Below, one piece after another: positions 35,601 through 48,476 of a stretch of 64,000 nucleotides of DNA. Location: NCBI GenBank assembly GCA_016785225.1, contig JAFBJZ010000433.1, positions 124,001 through 188,000 on the forward strand, given 5' to 3'. Within the stretch, counting starts at the first letter, position 1; the number at the start of each line of letters is the position of its first letter. The DNA comes from Psettodes erumei (Eukaryota; Chordata; Actinopteri; Pleuronectiformes; Psettodidae). The notes beneath the pieces are model-generated. The model saw only the letters and a program-made list of their open reading frames with translations, was not told where the DNA came from and did no database searches. The position numbers and the translations under genes were made by a program.

Positions 35601-37420
35601 TGCAAGGACTGTCACCGCCGGTGTCAGGGCAGGGCGACTGAGGGTCAACTCGGAGGTAGCTGCACCGGATAAATATGCCCAGATGCAGAAGATGATTTCA
35701 GCCCTGGAAGAGCTGCACCGGATGTTTAACAGCACACTAAGCTCGCGGCTCACCATCATGCATCGAGGTACTGATACTGTTCAAATATTTGCTTTTATTG
35801 CAGCTGCATGCATACAACTGGTGCCCTCCATAGAAGCACACTGCTTGTGTGGCTTAAAACGAAATCACACATAATCACATGCTCATGCATGTTGTGCAAA
35901 TAAAAAATCATTAAGATTGACTTTGGTGATCCCCTGATGTTTCATTTTGTGCCATCATCAGGTCAGAATGTCATACTTCCTCACAAACTTCCACTTCCAA
36001 ACACTTGCAAAAAGAATGACAGTGCCCTCAGCCTCAACTACACTGAAGTTTATCATAGTAAATATTATACCTGCTTAAACACAAGCTCTCACTGTAAATT
36101 AAATTATTCTGAGTTATACAGTATTTTAACCTTTGTTCATTCGGGGAAGTGTCTTTGACATTTCTACTTGTCATCTACCACCTAAGGGCATCGAGTCAAA
36201 GTCAACTGGACTTGTAGAGTTTCTTGAAGATGTTTAAGAGGGAGGACTATGCCAGCCTCTTGGACGAAAGGTGAAATGTCTTCAGGAAATCCCACGAGAC
36301 CAGCTGGTTTTGTCTCTTCAGTATCACATTAAGCCAGGACTCACTCACTGCTCTTTCTCACAGCATGTTTTTCAACAAAGCATTTTCTTTTTATTACAGC
36401 GAACGGCAGAAATTCAGGAAGAAAAAATAAAGCGGTAAGTTCATGTAAAACATATGCACTCATACTTTGGCTTTTTGCTGAATAATAAACCTGTACCACA
36501 ACTTGCATTTCAAGATCCATTATATATATTAAAAATAAACTTTCTACTCCTGAGGTTTTGTTGATCAAACGTGAGTAAGTAGTTGAATGGTTAATGTTTA
36601 AATAAATTTATGATCAATGTGAACGAATCTCGAAGACTGATGAAAACTTCATATCAATTTTGACAACTATGCTTCACTAACTTTTGAATCTTCAAACCAG
36701 GGACAAGCAAAGCTTGGTCATATGTAAAGGGGGTGTCCAGTTTATAGCACTATTTAATGTAAGCAGGTCGATTGTTAAGAACCTGGGGAGGTGGGGACTC
36801 CCAAAAGGCAGTGTGACTCTAATCTGATACAGGATGTTCAGCAATCTTGGTTTCGGTATAATTGGTATATCGTATTCTCTCTGTTGCCACTGCGGTTGAA
36901 GCTCCCCCCTGCTGAGGGCGGGGTGAGGGCCACCACTACCCCCCCAACCACAGTGACCAGCACAGCATCCAGAGCCAGCTCAGATGCCATCGTCCCCAGC
37001 CTGACTGGTCGGAGCTTCCGGAAGTCCCTCCCGCCACAGACCAAGAAGACCAACAAAAGAGGTTAGAGTAGAAGTAGAAGAACTTCATCCTACTTTATCT
37101 CTAGAAGGTGTTGTCTGACCTCATGGACAATGATAACCCAATAAGGTCAAGGAGGTTTAGGAGACAGACATCACAGTTTGCTCTCCAATGACTGCAAGAC
37201 TTCAGGGCATGATGGGAAAGTGCTTGACACTTACTGGATCTGATTTGTCAGTCAGCAGTCAGCAAGGCTGGGTGCATTCAGCATATGGGATATTACAGGT
37301 AGTTCACATTGATTGCAGATAGCTTTCATGCAGGTGTTGAAACCATTTTGTAACCAAATGTTCTCTTCCTCTTTTCTGTCTTCAACAGTGTGCTTCTGGA
37401 AATACTGCTCCCAGAACTGA
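32598..37420 (+). CDS. urp2: Urotensin II-related peptide 2 precursor (five coding exons)
   Basis: Encodes a secreted neuropeptide precursor of about 206 residues. Exons: 32,598-32,694; 35,471-35,767; 36,400-36,434; 36,902-37,061; 37,389-37,420. All introns are GT-AG and the phases (1, 1, 0, 1) close. Residues 1 to about 27 form a signal peptide with a hydrophobic core VALLTQMILGIGV. The middle is a poorly conserved spacer. The end is Lys-Arg followed by VCFWKYCSQN and a stop. The CFWKYC ring is the disulfide-closed core shared by all urotensin II peptides, and this exact decapeptide is the one known for teleost URP2. In zebrafish the peptide is made by cerebrospinal-fluid-contacting neurons and acts on Uts2r receptors in body-axis straightening (known for the family, not shown here). 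The acceptors of exons 2 and 4 have in-frame alternatives, so precursor length may be 201 or slightly different. The peptide itself is certain; the spacer boundaries are less so. Confidence 0.9.
32695..35470 (+). other. urp2: urp2 intron 1, with an interspersed repeat at about 34,810-35,035
   Basis: About 2.8 kb. The segment with 'gttcagcgaccttacagcc' and 'cgttaccttctcccagatgg' looks like a repeat common in teleosts, with the 'hallmark' wording of a LINE/SINE tail (from memory, weak). The rest is AT-rich and unrecognised. Confidence 0.5.
35471..35767 (+). CDS. urp2: urp2 coding exon 2, spacer
   Basis: Follows a pyrimidine tract ending in CCCCCAG and ends CATCGAG|gtactg. Open through 99 codons, it includes LEKSSALNLSPYLKRLLL and ends near LEELHRMFNSTLSSRLTIM. 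Acceptors at 35,498 and 35,501 are also in frame, so the first 9-10 residues may be absent. Confidence 0.75.
35905..36310. repeat. Two repeat fragments in urp2 intron 2
   Basis: 35,915-35,965 shares 'tggtgatcccctgatg' and 'gccatcatcaggtcag' with the family seen at 23,720. 36,195-36,290 contains 'caactggacttgtagagtttc' and 'cttggacgaaaggtgaaatg', which resembles a widespread fish retroelement segment. Family assignment is from memory. Confidence 0.4.
36400..36434 (+). CDS. urp2: urp2 coding exon 3, micro-exon
   Basis: A 35-bp exon between a TTATTACAG acceptor and a GCG|gtaagt donor encodes (G/A)NGRNSGRKNKA. The phases fit both neighbours. Short, so it rests mainly on strong splice sites. Confidence 0.7.
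36902..37061 (+). CDS. urp2: urp2 coding exon 4, spacer with dibasic end
   Basis: Encodes a Thr/Ser/Pro-rich spacer and ends KKTNKR plus one base before a gttaga donor. Two in-frame acceptors exist, before 36,902 and before 36,917. The latter follows the better pyrimidine tract (CTCCCCCCTGCTGAG). Confidence 0.75.
37389..37420 (+). CDS. urp2: urp2 coding exon 5, mature cyclic peptide
   Basis: Acceptor TTCAACAG, then TG TGC TTC TGG AAA TAC TGC, then three codons and TGA. With the phase-1 G from exon 4 this gives VCFWKYCSQN. The two cysteines form the ring; the preceding KR is the convertase site. Confidence 0.95.
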
Positions 37421-40400
37421 ACACCTCTCAAATAGTGTTTACCTGCTGGTCTCCCTGTCCACCATTTGGTCCCCCTCGCCAACACATTAATCAAATTAAT
37501 TAAATATAATCATCATTTTATATATATTATATATAATTATTATAATTATACGAATTGCATAAATGTTTTCAGATCTCTGCAAAAAGTGTTTGAGAGCACC
37601 ATTTGAAATTTGACTTTTGCACACACTTGTATTCATTCATAACAAAGAAAAATTATGAGATGAGATCAGAAGCGAGGTGTGTTCCAACTGCAGGAAGTAG
37701 TCCCTGGAAGCTCAAGCATTACATAATCAGCAGTTCTCAGGCACCGTGTCCCCACCGCGATGCAAGAACCAGCTCACCCATGGAGTGACGTACTAATTAT
37801 ACAACTGTTTCATTTGTAAATGTAATTCAGAGCGCACCCGAAAAGAACAGCGTTTGTCAACAGAGAGCCAAGAAGATAGCAGCGTGGCTTGTAGTGTTGC
37901 CATTGTTCATTTTAGTAGCCTGTGACCTCATCTCATCTCCCGTGTGAGGTATCCATCAATCAGTGTCATGCACTGCCAAACTGTTTTTTGAAAACTGAAG
38001 CTAACACAATGCTTCAGTGGTCTGAGTCAGACAAATAAACTGGGTATCTTCATCCTGGTCATTGTGGTGTAGGATAATCACTGATAACTTGAGGAAGATA
38101 CTCATTCAGTGAGGCACACTGCTGGAGCCTCATGTTAACTTCAGATAAACTTTAGATTTAGCATTTTCTACAGGACAGACAGTGGATTTTGGATGCTGTT
38201 TTTTTCATAGTGTAGTCAAGTAATACAAGGCCAGAGTACAAAGGCAACAAAACATATACACAGTATTTCATTACAGTATTTTGTTACCATTGACTTGATA
38301 CATCAGAAGCACATTCCTTGGTTTAATTCTACGTTCAAATGAAAACACATGGCTGCATTTTCTCCTTGCTGTTGCTGCAAAGCCTTGGTTCCATGGATGG
38401 CATGGAACATTCTTACCCCTGCTTCCAGGTTGTAGTGAATGGACAACAAGTGCATTTTGTTGTACTCTAAACTACACTCTATTGCCAAGAGATTGCACTA
38501 CTTCCTCTACTTCTTGCACTGAGCAGCTTGAGAGCAGTTTGGAGGCACATCAGGGTGCGTAGCTTTTACATTGCTGGCAATGCTGCGGACTAATTCACAA
38601 CAGATCCAGTGGGTTTTTTCGATTTATTAGTATGAAAAGATCTAAAGACTAAACCTTGCCCTTCAGAAGCTGCTATTGCTTGAACTTTGGTTTCATCCCT
38701 CCCTTCATTCCTCTAGCCTCTCCTCTGTCTCTTCTCTGACCTCTCAGTGCTGAGAGACTGTTGCTGTGGCATCGCAAAGCCCCACTGACCCCTGCCCCAC
38801 CCCACCGCGCCTCCTCACCGGCGCCAGCCTCGACTCAGACCTTTTCATTCACTCATTAATTAACAAGACTGACCGATCAAAGGAGACGATGTGCGCCAGT
38901 GGCCGGTGCATGAACGTCTGTTAACCCTTCCTTTTCCTTTTGAGACAGACACACATTGTTATTTTTCTGTATGTGTGCGTGCAAACGTTCAAATAAAGTT
39001 GTTCTCTAACATGACTAAACCCCGCTGTGACAATAAAGATGGATATTTTATTTTTCTATAGTAACACTCTCCTCAGTTGTTCATTGTGTAGACAGACTCT
39101 GAGGTCACTTGCTGAGTCAGCAAGAATAATGCCATTTCACTGCAACTTGGAAAAGTCAGCTTCACTATTTTACTTAATTTCTGCATTGCCTACATCACAG
39201 AATTTGGCTTCACAATTGTTCATGAAATAAGAAAAAAGTTAATCATATTTCTTCATATTTCACGAAACACACACTTTTTCAATAAATATATTGCTTGAAA
39301 GCTTCAATGCATTTCCTACAGTTACACAGGAGCTTATTTTGGATATTTTTACACATCGCTTATTCTCCTATGCCCCTGTTGGTATGCAAGTGCATGAAGA
39401 TTCCTTCAACCTTAAGCAGATGTTGTTAGGGTTGGAATTATGTCTAAATGCAGGATCATTACAAATCCACAGCTTGCACAAGACAGATGCAACATTAATG
39501 TACCATTACTTGGCTGCTATTTCAAATACTGAACTATAGAGCACTGCTACTGGACTATAACTCAAAGATTGGACATTGAGGGATGAACTTTGGGAAGTTA
39601 ATTTATTTCCCACCCTGTGGTATATTGTGTTTTGCACTTCTCCTCTGCAGTTGTAGTATTTGTGGTGTGGCTTTGCACAGTGTGATTAGTCTCAGCGCAA
39701 GTAGAGCAGCAGGACATTCCTGCTCTGGGTGTTTCTATGGTAATTGAACTACATGTTTGCTGTGTGGGAGAGCAAACTCTGGGTTGTTATATCCAGAGGG
39801 CTTCAACAGAGGTCGCTTATCACTGTTGCCCCGGTGAGGGGCGTGTGTGTCTGCATATGTTTGCATGTTTGCAAGAGTGTAAAATGTGTTTATGTACATG
39901 TTCTTGCACATGCAATCATTTTTGGTTTCTTAGCAAAGAGTCATGACACATAGCAACAATATGAAGTAAAAAAGTTCTTTTAAATAAATTTAATTTACAC
40001 TGGAAGAACACAGCTAAAATAGTTGGCATTTAATATGGGCATATAATGCATTGAGCATTTAATTTAATTCCTGATTTTTTAAAAATTAAGTTCCAGAGTT
40101 TAATTCTAACATTTCACAACACTCACAAATACAATTCTAACAAATTATTACAATGATAGATTTACAAGGTGTTGTGTCAATGGGAGGGGACAGAAGAAAA
40201 GCTGACCAATCACGCCTCTCATTGCTGCTCCACTTCATTTAATTTCTTTGGTGGCACAGTTCTTACAAATCCTTAAACTGAGCAGAGATAAATAGATAAT
40301 ATTACAGGGGGCCAAATAGATGGAATATGATAGTAAAACAGATATGTTTTTTTATTATTTCAATGTATTTCATCGTAAGCATCGCCTATTCTTCTTGACT

Positions 40401-41594
40401 CACATAGCTTAGAACTCCAGCAGAATGATAATTACAAAGACAAGAGAGACAATGAAGACAATCCACAGTGATAAAATCATTTTAATAATGATTACCCCCC
40501 CAAGAGGATATAAGGCCAGAACACAACATAGTGGTGTCAGGGGTTGGTTAATGGACTGTCACAGTCAAAGTACTGCAAAAACATACTAAGCCATTTCCTG
40601 ACAGTTAATTAAACAAGGGATTTTCATGAAGTAAAGCTGTATTTAAGGAAACTGAGGGGGAAAAAAATTCTCATTAAAACAGGGATGTAAGTGCCATATC
40701 TGTCTCAAAATAATTATATGATTACATATGTGTATGTATGTAAATGGGGTTGCAAATGGTGTTTTCAGATTTTCCTACCACTTGGTGGATGCTGACAGGA
40801 GCAACTGAAAATAGAAAAAAGACGATTAAGTTGACTTTGGATAAGTGATACAGTATGACAGCGGTCTCTGAGTGAACCACGAAATGTGTTAAATTAAGAG
40901 ATAAATCAACCAGCACCAAGGACCGCCCATACACAGGCAGGCAATGACATTAGATTCAAAAGAAGTACTGTCAAAGGATATTAGGTAAAGTAAATAAATA
41001 AATATTGCAGGTCTTAACATGACACACATTTCATTTTGACCACTGATTCACGATTAAGACAAAAACCTAAAAAATTGAATCAGATGACATGATTTATGTG
41101 ACTACACTTACACTTGGACTGGATGCAACTGATGGCCGAAAATATTATTATAGAGGACAAAACTGTGTAATTGGACTTTTAGAGACGTGTTCTGGCTTTT
41201 TGGGACAACACATGTTTTCTTATCCAGAGATGGGCAACAGGACTGTTTAGCCTAGCTTAGCACAAACTCTTTAAGGAAGGGTTAACAGCTAGTGGTAAAA
41301 AACAACAACAAAAAACCAAAAACGGGAATATGTGAACTTGCATGAAAAACGTAACTATTGTAGCTGATTCCATTTATATTTTAAAGGTTTTCATTCAAAT
41401 TGAAGTGTTTGACTGGTTTAATCAAAGTTGATTATTAATTTGTAACACTGTAATACTGGATAATAATGATTTAGCATGTGTGCTCCATTGTCTGAAGAGG
41501 GAGTAAAAAGAAATCAGGAATTAATCCAACATGATTTCCTGTAGAATAACTGAAATGAAGATATGGTAGTAACTGTGCAACCCAGCCTGTAAGA

Positions 41595-41638
<44 letters not shown>

Positions 41639-41676
41639 GGAAAGAGTTAATATGTTTTTAGTTGTGTTTAGTATGT
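37421..41676. other. Convergent intergenic region between urp2 and clic6
   Basis: About 4.3 kb separating the 3' ends of two oppositely oriented genes. A possible urp2 polyadenylation variant (ATTAAA) lies near 37,499. A fragment at 41,215-41,300 matches 1,915-1,960 in inverse orientation. (CA)n occupies 41,598-41,637. No third gene seen. Confidence 0.6.
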
Positions 41677-41682
41677 TTTATT
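41677..41682 (-). terminator. clic6: Polyadenylation signal of clic6
   Basis: AATAAA on the minus strand, 240 bp after the stop codon, gives a 3' untranslated region of roughly 260 bp. Confidence 0.55.
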
Positions 41683-41921
41683 TTTCTAGTTTTTGCTCTA
41701 CATCGTTCCATCCCCCTCTTTCTCTACTTCGATGAGTTTAATTTGGCTTTACCCAAACACCTTTGTGCTGTATTCCTCTTTGAACTCACTTTCCTTCATT
41801 CTAACAGCTCAAATCTTTTCCTATTTTCTCTTTTGTTGAAAGACCTGTTGGGTTTTCAGTCCTCTCTGTGCTATCTCTTTTTTCATCCCCCTCTCTGTCC
41901 TCCTTTTCCCCAGACCTGCTC

Positions 41922-42083
41922 TTATTTGATTCGCTTTGCGACATCCAGATAGGCAAATTCAATCTCCCTCTCAGCAGGGCATGTGCTGGTGAACTCCTCC
42001 CTCTGGTAGGCGCAGTTTAAATATCTCCACACCCCCATCATCTCTGCTGGGATCTCGAAGCCACGGTACTTCTTGGCCACAAC
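41922..42083 (-). CDS. clic6: clic6 exon 6, C-terminus
   Basis: Acceptor TTTCTAG, then VVAKKYRGFEIPAEMMGVWR, YLNCAYQREEFTSTCPAE and the end AYLDVAKRIK with TAA. These are the last helices of the GST fold. It is separated from exon 5 by a 108-bp intron. Confidence 0.97.
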   Translation of the reverse strand, partial: VVAKKYRGFEIPAEMMGVWRYLNCAYQREEFTSTCPAEREIEFAYLDVAKRIK

Positions 42084-45000
42084 CTAGAAACAGACAAATG
42101 TCAACAGAATGATGACAGGCCTCAGAAGTCCAAGTACTCTCACAATATACATATATAATTCCCTTAAATATGAATATCAGGCTGAATGAACCTTGAGGAT
42201 GTGTAGTTTCGGGAGGAGATTACAGTCGGCCAGAGTGAGCTCAGGCCCATCCAGGAAGCTCCTGGAGGACTCAGGCAAGTCGCCTGGGGCATAGGTATCA
42301 ATCTCCTCAGGGAGGGGGGTCCTCAGGAAGTCATCAAGACGCCGCAGCGACTTCAGCAAGGCTTTCTCTAAGGCTGCACAGAAAGATGGCATTGCAGAGG
42401 TCACTGAGAAATCGATGGCTCAGTCATCCTTGGTCCTGTGACCACTGGCACACCAGAGCAACATTAAAGCTGCATTAGTTCATGTTTGGCCACTCTGGGG
42501 CAGGATGACATTTTTTATGGTTGCTGCCTATTCACATGTTCAACTCAACCACTGGGGGTCACAAGCCAGTGTTCTCTAGTGCCGGTCCCAAGTTCTGGTA
42601 AATGAAGAGGGTTGTGTCAGAAAGGGCAGCCAACATAAAACTTGTGCCAGATTAAACATAGAAGATGCATTTTAAGGACTGCCATACCAGATCAGTTGAG
42701 GCCGGGGTTATCAATGACCACCTCTGGTGCTGTTGACCAGCAGGGTACTGGTGGAAACTAGACTACTGTAGGTTGAAGACTAGTGAGGAGGAGAGGAGGA
42801 AAGTGTGCTTGTAGACAGCAGGAAAAAAGGAAAGGCACAAGGGCAGATGTTAGAGAGTAGCAACTTTGAATGTAGGGACAATGACAGGTAAAGCGAGTGA
42901 GTTGGCTGATATGATGGAGAATAGGAAGGTGGACATTTTGTGTGGTCAGGAGATTAGATGGAAAGGAAGCACGGCCAGGAACATTGGTGGTGGATATAAA
43001 CTGTTCTAGCCTTATGTGGCTAGGAGAAGGAAGGGCGTAGGGGTAATCTTGAAAGAAATGTTTCTGAAGAGTATTTTGGATGTGAAGAGAGTTTCAGACA
43101 GGATCATGAGTTTGAAGCTAGAAGTTGAACATTGTCACTGCATATGCCCCTCAAGTTGGATGTCAATTGGAAGAGAAAGAGGAATTTTGGAGTATGTTAG
43201 ATGAAGTGATAGAATGTGTCTTCAAAGGGGAGAGAGTGGTTATTGGTGCAGACCTCAATGGGCATGTTGGTGAAGGTAACAGAAGGGATGAGGAGGTGTT
43301 GTGAATGTGGAAGTAAAGATGGTGATTGATTTTGCCAAGAAGATGGAAATGGCTGTGGTGAACACTTATTTCAAGAAAATGGAGGAAAGGTGCTCACAGG
43401 TAGATTATATATTGTAAAGGAAATGCAACTTGAAAGAGGTAGGAGATTGTAAGGTGGTGCCAGGGGAGAGTGTAGCAAGGCAGCACCGCTTGTTTGTCTG
43501 CAGAATGACTTTAGGAACCAAGAAGAGGAAGTGAGTAAAGACAGAGCCTAAGATTAAATGGTGGAAGTTGAGGAACTGGGAAAGTACAGTTAAGGTAGTG
43601 CAAGAAGGTGTGTGGTGTTTCCTTTGGACAGAGGAAAGAAGATAAGGAAACTTGGTGGTGGAATGAGGAGGTTCAAGAGAGCATCCAGAGGAAGAAGTTG
43701 GCAAAGAAAAAGTGGGATAGTCAGGGAGATGAAGAAAGCAGAGTAGAGTACCATGAAGCTAAGAGCAGGGCAAAGAGAGAGGTGGCAAAAGCAAAGGAAA
43801 CGGCTTATAATGAGCTGAATGAGAGAAATAGATATTAAAGAAGGAGAGAAGGACCTGTATTGCATGGCTAAACAGTGAGATCGTGCTGGAAAAGATTTGT
43901 AGTAGATTAGGGTGATCAAGGATAGTGATGGGAATGTTTTGGTGAGTGAGCAGAGGGTGCTGAGAAGGTTGAAGGAGCTGATGAATGAAGAAAATGACAG
44001 AGTGAGGAGGACAAAATGTCGGAAGGATAGTGAATCAGGAAATACAGAGGATTAGTAAGGAGGAAGTAGAGAGTAGAGTAGTAGGAGAAGTAGGAGTAGT
44101 TATGAGGAGGGTCAAGAATAGAAAGGCAGTTGGTCCAGATGACCTACCTGTGGAAGTATGGAGGTGTCTAGGAGAGAGGGCTGTGAACTTTTTGACCAGA
44201 TTGCTTAACACAATCCTAAAGAGTGAGAGGATGCCCGAGGAGTGGAGGAGTATATTGGTGCCAATTTTGAAGAACAACGGTAATGTCCAGAGCTATAGTA
44301 ACTACAGAGTAATAAATGTTGATGGAGCTTCCGGTTGGTGAGCGGAATGGAGTAGTCGTGTTTTTCCAGGCTCCTGCCACACATTTTCCTTTTTAACCAT
44401 TACTCACTCAAATATTCGCAGTCAGTGACTTCGACACCAAAACGTGTTTAAAGTGTCTTATCAGCCAACATGTCATCTAGAACAACCAAACCGGACAAGA
44501 AAAAACAAGTACAAACTTCTGCGGCTAACCCAGCTATCGACAATGCTACGTTGGCTAGCATGCTAGCCGACCTCAGAGCGGATCTGCTAACTGAACCGGA
44601 CTCTCTTTCTGTCAGATTTGAGAACAAGCTCGCTGCCATTGACACAAAACTAGACGGGATACAGTCTACTGTGAACAATCATGAGCAGCGTATCTGCGAT
44701 GTTGAGTCTGCACTGAACCAACTGCAATGTCTAGAAACACAGGTAACCTCTATGGCTGAAGATAACGCAAAGCTGAAAGCTAAGCTCATAGACCTAGAGG
44801 GGAGAAGCAGGCGGTGCAATGTTCGTCTCATAGGAGTGCCTGAATCAGTCGAGGGTGCAGGGCCAACGATGTTTTTTTCTAAATTTTTGGTTGATGTTTT
44901 GGGACAAGATGTGTTACCCCCCCCCCGAACTCGAGAGAGCTCACCGTGCACTTAAACCCAAACCAGCTGAGGGAGAAAAACCCAGGGCAGTGATCATCTG

Positions 45001-48000
45001 TTTTCACAAGTTTCAAACTAAGGACACTGTGATTCGTTGACTTATTCACAGTGAATAATATCCGTTTCTTATCATGGAATGTCAAAGGGGCAAAGCAAGC
45101 AACTAAAATAAATAAGATTATGTCCCACATTCAGGGGCTGAGAGGAGACGTGTTTCTGCAGGAGACTCACCTGCGTAGTGATGAAATTTTACGCATTAAA
45201 AGGGGCAGGTTCAGTCAATTGTATCATTCTAAGTTCAGTGCTAGGGCGAGGGGAGCTGCAATTTTAATTCAAAATCATATTCCCTTTGAACTAGAAAAAG
45301 TTGTAGCTGACTCATGTGGTAGGTTCGTTATAGTGTCAGGGAAGCTGTGCAGTACCCCGGTTGTCTTGGCTAGTGTTTATGCACCTAATTGGGATGATGA
45401 ACAGTTCATATCTAAGTTCTTCACCTCTATTCCCAATGTTGAAACATACCACATAATTATTGGGGGGGATTTCAATTTTGTTCAAGACGCTGATCTAGAC
45501 AGATCCTCTTCCAGACCGTATTCCCTTTCAAATTCGGCTAAACAACTTGTTTCCACTGCAGCAGAGCTGGGTTTTTCAGATCCATGGAGGTTTAAATTCC
45601 CAGACAAAAAAGCTTTTTTTTTTTTTCTCCCATGTCCATCATTCATATTCTAGAATAGACTTTTTTCCTCCTAGATAACAGATTACTTTCTACTATACGC
45701 TCATGTGATTACCATAGTATTATGATTTCTGATCATGCTCCCACATCTTTGGATATACATTTTCCTACTTACAGACGTCCTTTAAAGCCATGGAGATTCA
45801 GCTCATATTTACTAGTTAATGACCCCTTTGTTGAATATTTAACATCTACCATACAATTATTTTTTGAAATTAATGATACCCCAGATATGTCAAGAGGCAC
45901 TTTATGGGAAACCTTCAAGGCTTACTTGAGAGGTCAAATAATTTCCTATTCAACTCACCTCAGAAAAATGAATATGTCCAGACAGTCAGAATTAGTACAA
46001 ATGCTCAAGGAAATTGATGAAGATTATCCTACAAACCCAGACCCTGCGCTATACAAAAGACGCCTGCAACTTCAATCTGAGCTAGCTCTTTTAACTACTA
46101 ATGAAGCAGAACTACAATTGCTCAAATCTAGACAACGTTTTTTTGAATCAGGGGACAAGGCTGGCAAACTCCTTGCCCAACAATCCAGAGCTGCAGCTGC
46201 CTCTAGGCTTATTCCAAGTGTCAAGTCATCATCTGGTGTCACCCTTACTGACCCAAAAAGTATTAACGAAACATTTGCAAAATTTTATTCTGATCTATAT
46301 GCATCAGATCACCCTCAGATTAATATGGCCAATATATTCAATATTATTGAATTTCCCAGAGTAGAGGGGGAGTTGGTGGAAAACTTAGCCAGTCCAACAA
46401 CACCAACTGAGGTGGCAAACGCTATTAGGGCTTTACAAAGTGGCAAATCACCTGGTCCAGATGGATTCACGGTAGAATTTTATAAGAAATTTGCCCCACT
46501 TCTCTCTAAAGTCCTCAGCGATGTATATAATGAGGCACTGACTGTTGGTCAACTCCCTCCAACCCTAACTAATGCCACTATTTCTCTTCTGCTAAAAAAA
46601 GACAAAGATCCATTGCTTTGTAGTAGTTTTAGACCCATATCCCTCTTAAATGTAGATTACAAGATTTTAGCCAAACTTTTATCCCTCCGTCTCCAGCAGA
46701 TTCTGCCAAGGATAATTTCACCAGATCAAACAGGCTTTATGTTAGGAAGACACTCATTCCACAATACCAGAAGACTTTTTAATATACTTAATATGCCCAG
46801 CTCCAGCACCCCAGAGGTTGTGGTGTCGCTGGATGCTGAGAAAGCTTTTGACAGGGTGGAGTGGGACTTTCTTTTTGAAGTAATGGATAGATTTGGGTTA
46901 GGTTCAGGCTTCATTTCATGGGTCAAAGTGTTGTATTCATCTCCAGTTGCATCTGTACAAACAAATTATACTGTCTCACCTCCTTTTCAACTCCATCGGG
47001 GCACAAGACAAGGTTGTCCGCTGTCCCCTTTATTATTTGCCATAGCCATTGAACCTCTGGCAATATGGCTAAGATCTGAACCAGGATTTCAGGGTATCCT
47101 TCGCCATGGCACTGTGCACAAGTTATCATTGTATGCAGATGATCTACTCCTTTATGTGTCAAACCCCTCCACATCACTCCCAGTTGTCTTAGAAATCCTA
47201 AAACAGTTCGGCCAATTCTCTGGTTATAAACTCAATTTTGGTAAAAGTGAGCTATTTCCAGTAAACAACTTGGTTGGGCATCTCCCAGACAACATAGCTC
47301 CTTTTAGAAGGGCAGATACAGGCTTTAAATATCTAGGTATATTTATCACTAAGACCCTGGCAGATACTTTCAATAAAAATTTTGTTCCCTTGCTTGGTAG
47401 GGTTGAGGAGGACTTTGCCAGGTGGTCCACTCTGCCTCTGTCTCTGGCTGGCAAAGTGAACCTTATTAAGATGGCTGTTCTGCCAAAGTTTCTCTACCTT
47501 TTTCAACATATACCTGTACTCACGTCAAAAAAGTTTTTTGCTAAATTGGACAAATCAGTGTCAAAGTTTCTTTGGGCCAGTAAACCTGTGCGTATACAGA
47601 AAAAAAATATTACAGCTTCCTAAAAGAGCAGGGGGGTCTTGCTCTCCCCAACTGTTTTTTTGCATTATTACTGGGCAGCCAACATTCACAAACTGTTATA
47701 CTGGACTGACGAATCCATTACTAACCAGCCTGCCTGGGTCCAAATTGAAATTTCCTCATCTCAAGCCTCATTGAGGGCATGGCTATGCTCTTCGCTTTCT
47801 GTGTCAACCACTGATGTAAGCGTTAACCCAGTAGTCAAACAGTCCCTCAAAAAATATGGTTGCAATTTAGGAGACATTTTGGCATGAGAGTACACTATTC
47901 CTCCATCTGTGCCCGACATGGGCTAATCCAGTGCAAATTCATACATAGAATCTATTACACTAATCATAGATTGTCAAAATTTTATCCCAATGTTGCAGAC

Positions 48001-48439
48001 ATCTGTAATAGATGTAACCAGTCTCCTGCTGATCTTATGCACATGTTTTGGTCATGTCCAAAATTGATAGACTTTTGGTCTAAAATATTTGATACCTTCC
48101 ACAAGGCCTATGATGTGGGGGCTGACCCCGATCCTCTCACAGCTCTTTTTGGTATTCCACACACCAATGCTTTTTCAAGTGAAGCACAACATTGTATGGC
48201 TTTCTGTACTTTACTGGCCAGGCGTCTAATTTTGCTTAACTGGAAACATACCTTACCTCCTTCCTACAGTCGATGGGTGAAAGAAGTTCTCTTCAACCTA
48301 AAATTGGAGAGGCTAAGGTTTTCCCTCAAAGGCTCTCTGAGGAAATTTGATAAAACCTGGGACCCTTTGCTGTCCGTTATAGACACATTAGATATTGTGC
48401 CTGAGGAGACAGATATCTGAGCCTACTTTGATTTTATTT

Positions 48440-48476
<37 letters not shown>

